64,000 bases of DNA from Natrialba sp. SSL1 (GTDB taxonomy: Archaea; Halobacteriota; Halobacteria; Halobacteriales; Natrialbaceae), in contig NZ_MASN01000027.1 of assembly GCF_001861355.1 (NCBI RefSeq), positions 45,631 to 109,630 on the forward strand. Direction: 5' to 3'. Shown one piece after another: positions 16,468 through 25,967 of this stretch. Below the pieces are notes generated by a model, which was given only the letters and a program-made list of their open reading frames with translations, was not told the origin of the DNA and searched no databases. The position numbers and the translations under genes are program-made. Positions within the stretch are counted from its first letter, which is position 1. Every line of letters starts with the position of its first letter.

Positions 16468-17720
16468 GACGGGTGCCCTGGTTTTTCAGTCGCCGCTCCG
16501 TACTGGTTTGCCACGTTGTCAAGCGTCGGTTCGATACGAGTCACGTCACCAACCGCTCGCTTTGCGCCGGCAGTGTCTTTGAGCCCCATCCCGGTGACGA
16601 CCGCGACGACAGACTCGTCGGAACTGATGATCCCCTGCTCGCGGGCTCGGCGGATACCGGCAATGGGGGCCGCGCCTGCCGGTTCGGCGTAGATTCCTTC
16701 TGCCCGTCCGAGCACGGTCTCAGCGTCGAGGATGTCGTCGTCGGTCACGGTCAGTGCGGTCCCGCCGCTCTCCTCGAGTGCACGACAGGCCTTGAGCGTG
16801 TTTCGGGGGCGACCGACGGCGACCGAGTCGGCGAGTGTATCCGCAACCTCGTCGATTTCGTCGTGGCCGTGGAACGCATCGTGGATCGCGCTCGCCCCTT
16901 CGGGCTGGACACCGAGCATTTTGGGCGTGTCCTCCACGTAGTCCAGCTCGGCGAACTCTCGGAATCCCTTCCAGCAGCCGCCGATCGTACATCCATCGCC
17001 CATCGAGAAGACGATCCAGTCGGGGATCGAATCCTGCGTCTGCTCGGCGAGTTCGTGGCCAACAGTTCGCTTCCCCTCGATCTGGAAGGGGTTGATCGCC
17101 GCATTTCGGTTGTACCAGCCATAGGATTCGGTGACCTCCATACTCAGATCATATGCTTCGTCGTAGCTCCCAGCGACCGCGAGGACGTCTGCACCGTAGA
17201 CACGGGGCTGGACGAGTTTCCCTTCGGGCGCACTCTCGGGCACGAATATGCGACAGTCGAGGTCTGCTCGTGCCGCGTAGCCTGCGAGCGATGCGGCGGC
17301 ATTCCCTGTCGACGCGCAGGTAACGATGTCCCGCTCGGCGTGGCGTGCCTTGGTGACGGCGACGCTGGTCGCCCGGTCCTTGAAGCAGCCTGTTGGGTTC
17401 AGACCGTCGTTTTTCACGCGAACGTCGACCCCGAGTTCAGTACTCAGTTGCGGTGCGTCGAGCAAGTCCGTCCCACCCTCATCGAGTGTGATCGGCGTCG
17501 CTTCCGTGTCCACTGGGAGGAACGCACGGTATTTCCACTGGGTCTGGATGGTCCCATCAAGCGCCGCGTCGAACCGGTCGTGGATAACGTCGTAGTCGTA
17601 CACAACCTCGAGGATGCCGGCGACACCGTCGTGTTCCGGACAGGTGTATATGATCTGGTCGGGTTCGTACGTCGCTCCACAAAGCGTACATTCGAGGGTT
17701 TCGACGTGATCGAGTGACAT
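16464..17720 (-). CDS. Threonine synthase-like PLP enzyme (fold type II)
   Basis: 418-aa protein. It begins with a zinc-ribbon-like segment typical of archaeal threonine synthases (LECTLCGATYEPDQIIYTC), followed by the PLP-lysine motif GLNPTGCFKDRATSVA and the serine-rich CASTGNAAASLAG and GDGCTIGG phosphate-binding motifs. The usual SFKDR reads CFKDR. Haloarchaea often carry several paralogues, so this need not be the biosynthetic ThrC. Beside peptidases it could instead be a lyase acting on a hydroxy- or diamino acid. A TATA-like AATATA about 28 bp upstream suggests a leaderless operon start. Confidence 0.75.
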   Translation of the reverse strand: MSLDHVETLECTLCGATYEPDQIIYTCPEHDGVAGILEVVYDYDVIHDRFDAALDGTIQTQWKYRAFLPVDTEATPITLDEGGTDLLDAPQLSTELGVDVRVKNDGLNPTGCFKDRATSVAVTKARHAERDIVTCASTGNAAASLAGYAARADLDCRIFVPESAPEGKLVQPRVYGADVLAVAGSYDEAYDLSMEVTESYGWYNRNAAINPFQIEGKRTVGHELAEQTQDSIPDWIVFSMGDGCTIGGCWKGFREFAELDYVEDTPKMLGVQPEGASAIHDAFHGHDEIDEVADTLADSVAVGRPRNTLKACRALEESGGTALTVTDDDILDAETVLGRAEGIYAEPAGAAPIAGIRRAREQGIISSDESVVAVVTGMGLKDTAGAKRAVGDVTRIEPTLDNVANQYGAATEKPGHPS

Positions 17721-17916
17721 ACGATACCTTGCGTCTACTGCTATATTATCTCACATGCTGTGCCGCCAGTGAGGCGAGGGAAGCGTCTGCTCGCTCACAC
17801 TCGTCCGCTGGTCAGCCGTCGGTGTTCACGTTGGTATTACTATAGCCTCGTTCCACGAACACTGGTGCGTATTCCGCCTCCCAACAATTCATGTGGATTC
17901 GACGTAACTGTGGGTT

Positions 17917-19908
17917 ATGCTCACCCTCGACAACGTCCTCGATATAGAGTGGCCTACCGCCCCCGCGTGGTCCTCGTGTGGTTCGTTTCTCGCCGCAACG
18001 ATACACGAAGACGATGGAAAGGTACTGCTCATTGGTCGCCCGGGAACGGAGCCGTGGCGCGTTCGACCAGCTGACGAACACGTCGCCGAGTTCACGTGGT
18101 CGCCGACGGAGCCACAGCTCGTCTGTACGACTGAGGACGGATTGACAGCCCTCATTGATCCACGTGAGCAATCCGTCTCAGAGATCTCGCGCACACCCGA
18201 CGGTGATGCATCGCTCACCTGGTCGCACGATGGGTCCCGCCTCGCGTTCTATCGGGATGGCAAACCCCGTACCAGATCACTGACCGACGGTGTCGAGCGC
18301 AGGTTCGATGTTCCGGAGCGGGGGCCATTTCTTGGTGGGGAGCGTGCGTTCGCCTGGCGCGAGGATGGACTGCTCGCTTATCGGTTCACAGACTGTGAGA
18401 CGAAGTGCATCGGCGTGATCGACACCGAGAGCGGAGACCTCGTCTGGCGAACCCGTTCTGACGCTTCGTCGCATTCGCCGTTCTGGCTCGACGACGGACG
18501 GCTGTGCTACGAGCGCCGACGGGAGTACGGTACCGTCCGCGAGTTCATCGCTGTCGACGTCGATGCTCCGCAGACCGAGAGTATACTCTTCCAAGAAGTC
18601 GACGACGAGACCGGCGCACTCTCGCGTGGGTCACCGCGTCTCTCCCCCGACGGTACGTTGCTGGCCGCGGCGCTCCCAGTAGATGGCTACGAACACATCC
18701 ACGTGATCGATGTCACCTCAGGCGAGCGAACGCAACTCACTGAGGGGACCTTCGAGGACAAAGGACTCGCTGATTCTGCGCCGCGATGGATCGATGACAA
18801 CCGGGTCGTCTTCGCGTCCAACCGCAGAGATACAGGTCAGCGACAGCTCTACACGGTCACGCTCGATGGCACGACAGAACCGCTAGTCGAAACGGCGGGA
18901 ACAAACGTCGAACCGCGACCGTCACCGGACGGCGATCGCGTTGCCTATCTCCATGCAAGCCGCGACCGCTCTCCGGAAATTCGCGTCCACGAACTCGAGT
19001 TCGAGTCGTCCGATGCTGAGCCGGCCGACCCAGCGACGCACACTGACTCCAAACTGACCCACTCTGACCTTCACGAGTGGCCGGAACCACCGATCGAACC
19101 GGAACGAGTCACGTTCGAGAGTGGTGAGCTGACGATCGAGGGCTATCTCCTCGATCCACGCCAAAGTGAGTCCGTTCCCGATGACGCAACCGACCTCCCC
19201 GGTGTCGTCTACGTTCACGGCGGGCCGATGCGACAGATACGAGATGGCTTTCATCCCTCCCGATCATACGGGCTTGCCTACGCGTATCAGCAGTACCTCG
19301 CCACGAACGGGTACGTCGGCCTGTTCGTGAACTACCGCGGTGGCATCGGCCACGGCCGAGCGTTCAGAGGCGCGATCGGCGGTGACCGTGGGCGGATCGA
19401 GATGGACGACATCGCTCGCGCCGCTGACTATCTGCGTGCTCTCGAGTACACCGCTGATTCAGTAGGGCAGTGGGGACTCTCCTACGGCGGCTACGCCGCG
19501 CTTCAGCTCCCCGGAACCCACCCTGGAACATTTGACGTCACGGTCAATATCGCCGGACTTGCCGACACAGCGAACTACCACGAGTGGGCGACCGAGACGA
19601 AATTCCCCGACATCGCCTCCGCAGCGACGACTGTGATGGGACATCCACTCGAGAACCCCGACCGATGGGACGACGCCAGCCCGGTCACTCACATGGATCG
19701 ATACGAGACGCCGCTGTACAGCTTCCACGGTACGGCTGACCGGTACGTGAACGTCGAGCAACAGGACATCGTGGTGAACACGCTACTCGACCTCGATGTC
19801 GAGTTCGAGGCCGAGTACTATCCTGACGAAGGGCACGTGTTCTCGAAGCGATCGACGTGGCAGCGAACGTTCGAGAAGATTGAAGCGGCGTTCGACGAGC
19901 ACCTGTAG
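17917..19908 (+). CDS. S9-family prolyl oligopeptidase / acylaminoacyl peptidase
   Basis: 663-aa protein. Residues 1-370 form a beta-propeller of WD/TolB-like blades (PRLSPDGTLLAAAL, APRWIDDNRVVFASN). Residues about 400-663 are an alpha/beta hydrolase with the nucleophile S522 in WGLSYGGYAA, Asp608 in FHGTADRYVN and His640 in DEGHVF. No signal peptide is seen, so it works in the cytoplasm on short peptides admitted through the propeller. It is divergent from the threonine-synthase-like operon, with 196 bases between, and lies beside other peptidases of the import system. Confidence 0.9.
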   Translation: MLTLDNVLDIEWPTAPAWSSCGSFLAATIHEDDGKVLLIGRPGTEPWRVRPADEHVAEFTWSPTEPQLVCTTEDGLTALIDPREQSVSEISRTPDGDASLTWSHDGSRLAFYRDGKPRTRSLTDGVERRFDVPERGPFLGGERAFAWREDGLLAYRFTDCETKCIGVIDTESGDLVWRTRSDASSHSPFWLDDGRLCYERRREYGTVREFIAVDVDAPQTESILFQEVDDETGALSRGSPRLSPDGTLLAAALPVDGYEHIHVIDVTSGERTQLTEGTFEDKGLADSAPRWIDDNRVVFASNRRDTGQRQLYTVTLDGTTEPLVETAGTNVEPRPSPDGDRVAYLHASRDRSPEIRVHELEFESSDAEPADPATHTDSKLTHSDLHEWPEPPIEPERVTFESGELTIEGYLLDPRQSESVPDDATDLPGVVYVHGGPMRQIRDGFHPSRSYGLAYAYQQYLATNGYVGLFVNYRGGIGHGRAFRGAIGGDRGRIEMDDIARAADYLRALEYTADSVGQWGLSYGGYAALQLPGTHPGTFDVTVNIAGLADTANYHEWATETKFPDIASAATTVMGHPLENPDRWDDASPVTHMDRYETPLYSFHGTADRYVNVEQQDIVVNTLLDLDVEFEAEYYPDEGHVFSKRSTWQRTFEKIEAAFDEHL

Positions 19909-20043
19909 GAACAACTGCAACGGGTTCCGCACTGGTTGCACTTCCGGGGTTCTTGCTATCGTTCTCATCACGGTCGCCATGCCGATTTCCGTACGGGTGA
20001 CCGGTCACTCACGTCGCAACGGTCACTCACGGTTCACGTCACG

Positions 20044-21231
20044 TTATGACCCACGCCCGCGCACATCAGTCCGGCCCGGGAACGACGATTCCAGCGCAGC
20101 GACGAGCACATCGACCGTCTCTTCGGCGTCGTCGAGATCGATCGTCTCGACGGGTGAGTGCGTGTACCGACAGGGGACGGCAATCGCGCCAGCGTGGCGC
20201 GCCCGACCGGCACTCTGGAACTCCGTCGCGTCGGTCGTACCGCCAATCATCACGTCGTGCTGGAGGGTGACGTCGGCTGACGAACCGGCATCCGTGAGCC
20301 ACTCGAGTGTCTGCCGATCGACGAGGACGCCACCGAAGAGATACTCGGAGGTGCCGTCGCCGAACTCGACGACTGGGCCGCCGCCGAGTTCGACGGTACT
20401 CGAGCGCTCGCCGTCGATCGGGTAGTCGTCGCTCGGGAAGATCTCGAGTGCGATGGCGATGTCTGGATCCACCTCGTGAACTGCAGCACGGGCGCCGCGG
20501 AGGCCGACCTCTTCCTGGACGGTGGCGGTGTAGTGGACGGTTCGATCCGAGTCGGTCTCGCGGGCGACGGCGACGAGAATCGCGAGTGCGATGCGGTCGT
20601 CGAGCGCGCGACCAGCCAGCCGGCCGTTTGCGAGGTCGGTCAGTTCGCGATCCCAGGTTGCGTGGTCGCCGGGTTCGACGTTTAGTTCGGCTACCTCTGC
20701 CGGATTCTGGGCACCGAGGTCGATGTACAGGTTCTCTGGCAGGCTCTCTTTCTCGTCGCTATCCATGAAGTGTCGCGGCTTCGTCCCGACGACACCCGGA
20801 ACCTTGTCGGGGCCGACGAGCACGTGTTGTCCGGGGAGATAGCCCCGGTAGTGGCCGCCGAGCATCGAGAACGAGCAGAAACCGTCGTCGGTGATGTCGT
20901 CGATGAGGAACGCGAGTTCGTCGGTGTGGGCGGCGAGGAGGACGTCTTTGGTGTCGCCGTCGGTTTCGTTGGTATCGTCAGTACTGCCTGAACCGGTGCT
21001 ATCGGTACCGTCAGCACCAGCGTCGCCGGCAGTATCATCAGTGCTATCGCCATCACCAGCACCACCGTCCTCACCGTAACTCGTCGCGACGACGTTTCCC
21101 ATCGCATCCCACGACACCTCGTCGACGTACGGGTCGATCAGTTTCTCGAAAACACGAGCGACCTGGTACTCCCTCCCTGGTCCACCGCGAGCAGCGACGA
21201 GTTGGTCGATCTCTGTCCGTTTGAGTGTCAT
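20044..21231 (-). CDS. M42-family aminopeptidase with an acidic insertion
   Basis: 395-aa metalloaminopeptidase. It keeps LLAAHTDELAFLID (first metal His/Asp), GRALDDRIALA (bridging Asp), QEEVGLRGA (catalytic Glu pair) and ALEIFPSDDY. Between strand VVATSYG and the HTDE motif there is an extra segment of about 42 residues (about 54-95). It is made almost only of Gly, Asp, Thr, Ser and Ala, looks like an expanded simple-sequence tract and is absent from normal M42 enzymes. M42 enzymes such as TET form cytoplasmic cages. The gene is divergent from the first binding-protein gene and its 5' end is included in the duplication described there. Confidence 0.88.
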   Translation of the reverse strand: MTLKRTEIDQLVAARGGPGREYQVARVFEKLIDPYVDEVSWDAMGNVVATSYGEDGGAGDGDSTDDTAGDAGADGTDSTGSGSTDDTNETDGDTKDVLLAAHTDELAFLIDDITDDGFCSFSMLGGHYRGYLPGQHVLVGPDKVPGVVGTKPRHFMDSDEKESLPENLYIDLGAQNPAEVAELNVEPGDHATWDRELTDLANGRLAGRALDDRIALAILVAVARETDSDRTVHYTATVQEEVGLRGARAAVHEVDPDIAIALEIFPSDDYPIDGERSSTVELGGGPVVEFGDGTSEYLFGGVLVDRQTLEWLTDAGSSADVTLQHDVMIGGTTDATEFQSAGRARHAGAIAVPCRYTHSPVETIDLDDAEETVDVLVAALESSFPGRTDVRGRGS

Positions 21232-23091
21232 AGCGCTCCTGTGTCGGCGAAACGGACATAGCTCTTGGGGCCCCGGCAGTCAGTGACGACGATTGCCTAT
21301 GATGCTAGGGCCTGATTATTTTCACCCTCTTGTGACTTGCTAGGGACACACTAGGGTAGTGTTCTCAATGTCCATGGAAGACACAACATCCGACATCGAT
21401 CGACGCCGAGTCATCAAATCGACGGCTGCTATCGGTGCAGCAGGGCTCTTCGCCGGGTGCGTTGGAACCGACCCAGATGAAACCGGTGATGGAGGTGGGA
21501 CGTTCCGGATCGCGACACCGGACGAGGTCGAGACGTTCGATCCGCGAATGAATCAGATGGTGTGGTACAGTACGGCTGCACACTACCTGTTCGACTCGCT
21601 TTTCATGTTGGAGCCGGACGGCAGCGGCGTGGTCCCGCACCTCGCCGACGGCGAACTCGAGGAGGTCGACGAAACGACGTTCGTCGTCGACATCCGCGAC
21701 GACGTTTACTTCCACAACGGCGACCAACTGACCGCGGAGGACGTGGCGTACTCGCTCAACTGGGTCCGAAATCCGGATAACGACTCACCAAACCTCTCGA
21801 ACGTCGAGTTCATTGACGAAGCCGAGGCGACAGGTGAGTTCGAAGTCACGTTACACCTCGAGTACCAGTTCGCGCTGATGGAACAGGAACTCGCCACGAT
21901 GAACGCTGCGATCGTTCCGATGGATGTCGCCGAGGAGATGGGACAGGAGGAGTTCGCCCAGAGCCCGATCGGCAGCGGCCCGTTCGAACTCGCGAACCAC
22001 GACCCGTCGGCCACTGTCGAACTCGAGGCGTACGACGACTATTTCCTCGGCGAGCCAGCACTGGACGGGCTCGAGTACCGAATCATTCCGGAAGCAGAGG
22101 TTGGTTTCGTCGAATTGGCAGATGGTACTATTCATCAATCAAGCGTGACGGACGCTCTCGTGGATGAAGCGGAGTCGAACGATGCCGTCGAAACGCATCA
22201 GCTCGATACCTTCAACTTTCAGGGACTCATTATCAACTGTCTGGAGGGTCCGTTCGAAGACGTCAGAGCGCGCGAAGCGGTTCAATACCTCGTCGACTAC
22301 GATGAGTTGTTGACGGGTGCCGTCGGCGACCTCGGCGGTCGGAGCGTGGCCCATATGCCCCAGGGCGTTGTTGATGCCTGGGACTTCCCTGCGGATGAGT
22401 GGCGAGAACGGTACTATCCGGAGCAAGATCACGACCGCGCACGTGAACTGTTCGAAGCGGCTGGACTCGATACCGACTTCGAGGTGGACATCGTTACGTT
22501 GTCCGGTGAGGCGATGCGGGGTCGAGCTACTGTCTTGCAACACGAATTCGAGGAGGTTGGAATCGACGCAAACGTTAGAGAGGTATCGGATGGAGAATGG
22601 CTGGATTCGCTCGATAACGGAACGTTTGATATCAATACGTACGGATGGGGCGGAGGTGACGATCCGGACGGCTACTACTACCGGATGTTCCGTGATCTCA
22701 CGAACGACGACGGTGGTATGAACGACGATGTCGTCGGCCATTCGTCGATCGGCTATCTCTACGAAGGGGCTCGAGCGCGCGGCGATGACGACCTCCTGGA
22801 GGATCTTGAGAGGTTTGACGAACTCGTTCGTGCGGCGCGGGAGACGACGGACCGGGACGAACGCTACGAGTACTATGTCGAAGCAGTTGAGATTCTCATG
22901 CCGCTGTACCCGGTCATCGGCGTGTACTCTGCCGAGGGGGTGACTGGCGTCCATACCGACGTTCAAGGGTACCAGCCCACGGAGTTCGGCGAACAGGAAG
23001 TATTCAACCACTGGCAAGAGGCGCGGATCGACGACTAGCTGGCAAACTCATTCGCTGGTGGGAGTTACTTCGTATACAGATGGGATGGCGG
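21155..23091. repeat. Tandem duplication, first copy (about 1.94 kb)
   Basis: The unit spans the 5' end of the M42 gene, the divergent intergenic promoter, the whole binding-protein gene and the first bases of the permease gene. Matching positions in the second copy are displaced by 1936-1937 bases (start codons 21368 and 23304; M42 start 21231 and its remnant 23168). Confidence 0.75.
21368..23038 (+). CDS. dppA-like SBP: Peptide ABC transporter substrate-binding lipoprotein (SBP family 5), copy 1
   Basis: About 556 residues. The N-terminus has a twin-arginine motif (DIDRRRVIKS) and an archaeal lipobox ending in FAGC, so it is Tat-exported and lipid-anchored outside the cell. The family-5 signature RIATPDEVETFDPRMNQM follows, then the long two-lobed body. 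It delivers peptides to DppBCDF encoded downstream. ATG at 21368 is chosen; a second ATG lies two codons later and a GTG three codons earlier. It is the near-identical partner of the gene at 23304, differing mainly in the ligand-facing region (about residues 240-300) and near residue 400. Confidence 0.9.
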   Translation: MSMEDTTSDIDRRRVIKSTAAIGAAGLFAGCVGTDPDETGDGGGTFRIATPDEVETFDPRMNQMVWYSTAAHYLFDSLFMLEPDGSGVVPHLADGELEEVDETTFVVDIRDDVYFHNGDQLTAEDVAYSLNWVRNPDNDSPNLSNVEFIDEAEATGEFEVTLHLEYQFALMEQELATMNAAIVPMDVAEEMGQEEFAQSPIGSGPFELANHDPSATVELEAYDDYFLGEPALDGLEYRIIPEAEVGFVELADGTIHQSSVTDALVDEAESNDAVETHQLDTFNFQGLIINCLEGPFEDVRAREAVQYLVDYDELLTGAVGDLGGRSVAHMPQGVVDAWDFPADEWRERYYPEQDHDRARELFEAAGLDTDFEVDIVTLSGEAMRGRATVLQHEFEEVGIDANVREVSDGEWLDSLDNGTFDINTYGWGGGDDPDGYYYRMFRDLTNDDGGMNDDVVGHSSIGYLYEGARARGDDDLLEDLERFDELVRAARETTDRDERYEYYVEAVEILMPLYPVIGVYSAEGVTGVHTDVQGYQPTEFGEQEVFNHWQEARIDD

Positions 23092-23168
23092 TTCGCCTCT
23101 CTCGGTACCGGACCGGGACCGCCGTGAGCGGCGACGAGTCGATCGAGTTACGTTCGTTTGAGCGCCAT
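23092..23168 (-). pseudogene. Decayed 5' remnant of the M42 aminopeptidase gene
   Basis: The minus strand from 23168 reads MALKRT*LDRLVAAHGGPG, against MTLKRTEIDQLVAARGGPG at the start of the intact M42 gene. Similarity then fades at the duplication junction. The in-frame stop and the loss of the rest show that it is a by-product of the tandem duplication. A long upstream extension of the second binding-protein frame crosses this remnant and is not real coding sequence. Confidence 0.75.
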
Positions 23169-23303
23169 GACGGTCCTGTGCTGGCGAACGCGGTCGTAAC
23201 TCTTGGGACCCAGCAGTCGGTGACGACAGCCACCTATGATGCTAGGGACCGATTATTTTCCCCTGATGTGACTTGTCTGGGGTACACTAGGGTAGTGTTC
23301 TCA

Positions 23304-24974
23304 ATGTCCAAGGAAGACACAACATCCGACATCGATCGACGCCGATTTATCAAATCGACGGCTGCTATCGGCGCAGCGGGGCTCTTCGCGGGGTGCGTTG
23401 GCAGCGACCCAGACGAGCCAGGGGACGGGAGCGGGACGTTCCGGATCGCGACCTCTGACGAGGTCGAGACGTTCGATCCGCGAATGAATCAGATGGCGTG
23501 GTACAGCACGGCTGCACACTACCTATTCGACTCACTCCTCATGATGGAGCCGGACGGCAGCGGCACCGTTCCACACCTCGCCGACGGCGAACTCGAGGAG
23601 ATCGACGAAACGACGTTCGTCGCCGACATCCGCGATGACGTCACCTTTCACAACGGCGACCAACTGACCGCGGAGGACGTGGCGTACTCGCTTAACTGGG
23701 TCCGTGACCCGGATAACGACTCGCCAAACCTCTCGAACGTCGAATTCCTCGACGAGGCCGAGGCGACCGGCGAGTTCGAAGTTACCCTCCATCTCGAGTA
23801 CCAGTCCGCGCTGATGGAGCGAACGCTCGCCGGCATGAACGCCGCAATCGTGCCGATGGATGCCGCAGAGGAGATGGGACAGGAGGAGTTCGGCCAGAAC
23901 CCGATCGGCAGCGGTCCGTTCGAACTCGCGAACCACGATCCGTCGGCCAGCGTCGAACTCACGGCCAACGACGACTACTTCCTCGGCGAGCCAGCACTGG
24001 ACGGACTCGAGTACCGAATCATTCCGGAGACGGAGGTCGGCTACGTCGAACTTTCGACCGGTGACATTCACCAGTCCGGTGTGACGGAGGCGTTGCTCGA
24101 CGAAGCACAGAACGACGACAATATCGACGTCTACCAGCTCGACAACTTCGACTTCCAGGGGTTCCTCGTGAACTGCCTGGACGGGCCGTTCGAGGACGTG
24201 CGAGCGCGTGAGGCACTGCAGTATCTCGTCGATTACGACGAGCTGTTGATCGGTGCCGTCGGCGAACTCGGCAGCCGGAACTGGGGACACATGCCACAGG
24301 GTGTCATCGACGCCTGGGACTTCCCGGCGGACGAGTGGGAGGAGCAGTACTATCCCGAGCAGGATCACGACCGCGCGGTCGAACTGTTCGAGGAGGCCGG
24401 CCTTGGCACGGACTTCGACGTCGAAATCACGTCTCAATCGGGCGAAGCGACGACCGGACGGGCGACCGTACTTCAGAACGAGTTCGAGGAAGTTGGAATC
24501 AACGCCACGGTAAGCGAGATTTCAGACGGCGAGTGGCTGGATGGACTCGACAACGGTGACTTCGATATCACCACGTACGGATGGGGCGGGAACGACGACC
24601 CGGACGGCTACTACTACCACATGTTCCGTGACCTCGCGAACGACGACGGCGGCATGAGTGACAGCGTCGTCGGTCACTCGTCGATCGGCTACCTCTACGA
24701 GGGCGCTCGTGAGCGTGGCGACGAGGAGACGCTCGAGGATCTCGAACGACTCGACGAGATCGTTCGTGCAGCACGACAGACGACGGACCGCGAGGAACGC
24801 TACGAGTACTACGTCGAAGCCGCCGACCTCCTCATGCCGCTCTATCCCGTTCTCGGTGTGTACTCCGCCGAGAGCGCGACTGGCGTCCACACGGACGTAC
24901 AGGATTACGAGCCGAGTCCGTTCGGCGAGCAGGAAGCGTTCAACCAGTGGCAAGAGGCGCGGATCGACGACTAA
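23304..24974 (+). CDS. Peptide ABC transporter substrate-binding lipoprotein (SBP family 5), copy 2
   Basis: About 556 residues, colinear with the protein at 21368 and mostly identical to it. It starts MSKEDTTSDIDRRRFIKS with Tat signal, then the FAGC lipobox and the SBP-5 motif. The sequence upstream (GATTATTTT and the block before ATG) is also conserved, so each copy has its own promoter. Synonymous and non-synonymous differences are spread along the gene, meaning the duplication is not brand new. The permease start is 43 bases downstream. Divergence between the copies may widen the range of peptides bound. Confidence 0.9.
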   Translation: MSKEDTTSDIDRRRFIKSTAAIGAAGLFAGCVGSDPDEPGDGSGTFRIATSDEVETFDPRMNQMAWYSTAAHYLFDSLLMMEPDGSGTVPHLADGELEEIDETTFVADIRDDVTFHNGDQLTAEDVAYSLNWVRDPDNDSPNLSNVEFLDEAEATGEFEVTLHLEYQSALMERTLAGMNAAIVPMDAAEEMGQEEFGQNPIGSGPFELANHDPSASVELTANDDYFLGEPALDGLEYRIIPETEVGYVELSTGDIHQSGVTEALLDEAQNDDNIDVYQLDNFDFQGFLVNCLDGPFEDVRAREALQYLVDYDELLIGAVGELGSRNWGHMPQGVIDAWDFPADEWEEQYYPEQDHDRAVELFEEAGLGTDFDVEITSQSGEATTGRATVLQNEFEEVGINATVSEISDGEWLDGLDNGDFDITTYGWGGNDDPDGYYYHMFRDLANDDGGMSDSVVGHSSIGYLYEGARERGDEETLEDLERLDEIVRAARQTTDREERYEYYVEAADLLMPLYPVLGVYSAESATGVHTDVQDYEPSPFGEQEAFNQWQEARIDD

Positions 24975-25016
24975 CTGGCCAGCCACATTCACTGATGGGA
25001 ATCATTTCGTATACAG

Positions 25017-25967
25017 ATGGGACTGCTTAGATACGCGTTTCGACGCTTCGTTCAGATCATCCCGGTCCTGTTCGGTATCGTGACGCTGATGTTCGTCATG
25101 ATGCACGCGCTGCCGGGTGATCCCGTTCGCCTCTACCTCGGTACCGAACCGGGCCAGGAGCTGGCGGACGATCTGATCGCAAGCTACGGCTTCGACAGGC
25201 CGCTTCACGAACAGTACTTCGATTACCTCGTCCGCCTCGGGCAGGGAGACCTCGGCCAGTCGTTCGTTTACAACCGCCCAGTGTCGGATCTCATCTGGGA
25301 GCGAATGGAGCCGACGCTCGTCGTGATGGGACTTTCCTACCTCGTCGCGCTTCCGATGGCGATCGGTCTCGGCATCTACGGCGCAGCACGCCACAACGAA
25401 GCCGGTGACCACGCCTCCCGCTTTGCCGGACTCGCCGGCATCTCCACGCCGAACTTCTGGCTGGCACTGATGCTGATCTACGTGGTGACGTACCATCTCG
25501 AGTTGCTCCCGGCGTCAGGGTACACCTCGCCGTTTATCGATCCGGTAGAGTCGCTGACGCTGCTCATCATGCCCGTCATCACCCTTGCGACAGCCCAGAC
25601 GGCGCTGCTCATGCGGATGACGCGCTCGAGCATGATCGAGGAGCTTCGCGCGGACTACATCGAGACGGCGCGCGCCTACGGCATTCCCGAGCGAAAGGTA
25701 CTGATACGACACTCGTTCCGCAACGCGTTGTTGCCCCTGGTGACGATCGTCGGGCTTCAGGTTTCGACGCTGCTCGGCGGGAGTGTCATCGTCGAAGAGA
25801 TTTTCGCCATCCCTGGATTGGGACGGCTGTTCTTCGACTCGCTCATCGATCAGGACTACTCCGTCGCCGTCGGAGTGACGTTGTTCTTCTCGACGTTGTT
25901 CCTGATCGGCGTCGTGCTCACCGACATCGCGTACGCGTACATCGACCCACGGATCAAGTATGACTGA
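25017..25967 (+). CDS. dppB: Peptide ABC transporter permease, DppB type
   Basis: 316-aa inner membrane protein with the DppB N-terminus (MGLLRYAFRRFVQIIPVLFGIVTLMFVMMHALPGDP), quoted here as the typical first helix and loop, and about six helices. The EAA coupling loop ETARAYGIPERKVLIRHSFRNALLP (about 219-243) docks on the ATPase subunits. It ends IDPRIKYD like most DppB proteins. With DppC it forms the channel for imported di- and oligopeptides. Its last eight bases overlap a downstream mini-cistron. Confidence 0.93.
   Translation: MGLLRYAFRRFVQIIPVLFGIVTLMFVMMHALPGDPVRLYLGTEPGQELADDLIASYGFDRPLHEQYFDYLVRLGQGDLGQSFVYNRPVSDLIWERMEPTLVVMGLSYLVALPMAIGLGIYGAARHNEAGDHASRFAGLAGISTPNFWLALMLIYVVTYHLELLPASGYTSPFIDPVESLTLLIMPVITLATAQTALLMRMTRSSMIEELRADYIETARAYGIPERKVLIRHSFRNALLPLVTIVGLQVSTLLGGSVIVEEIFAIPGLGRLFFDSLIDQDYSVAVGVTLFFSTLFLIGVVLTDIAYAYIDPRIKYD

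Larger units (their letters stand above)
23092..25028. repeat. Tandem duplication, second copy (about 1.94 kb)
   Basis: This copy begins inside the decayed M42 5' end, which is joined directly to the first bases of a permease start (CGTATACAGATGGGA at 23071-23085). It ends at the true permease start, where the same CGTATACAGATGGGA recurs at 25008-25022. The join at about 23085-23092 is therefore the duplication junction. Confidence 0.75.

Noticed and set aside
23058..23303. Extended N-terminus for the second SBP
   Set aside because: It would translate the promoter and the inverted M42 remnant, and would bury the Tat signal and lipobox.
22139..24437. Long minus-strand open frames antisense to both SBP genes
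   Set aside because: They recur in both copies only because the SBP genes are duplicated. The products lack motifs and the plus-strand frames encode clear lipoproteins.
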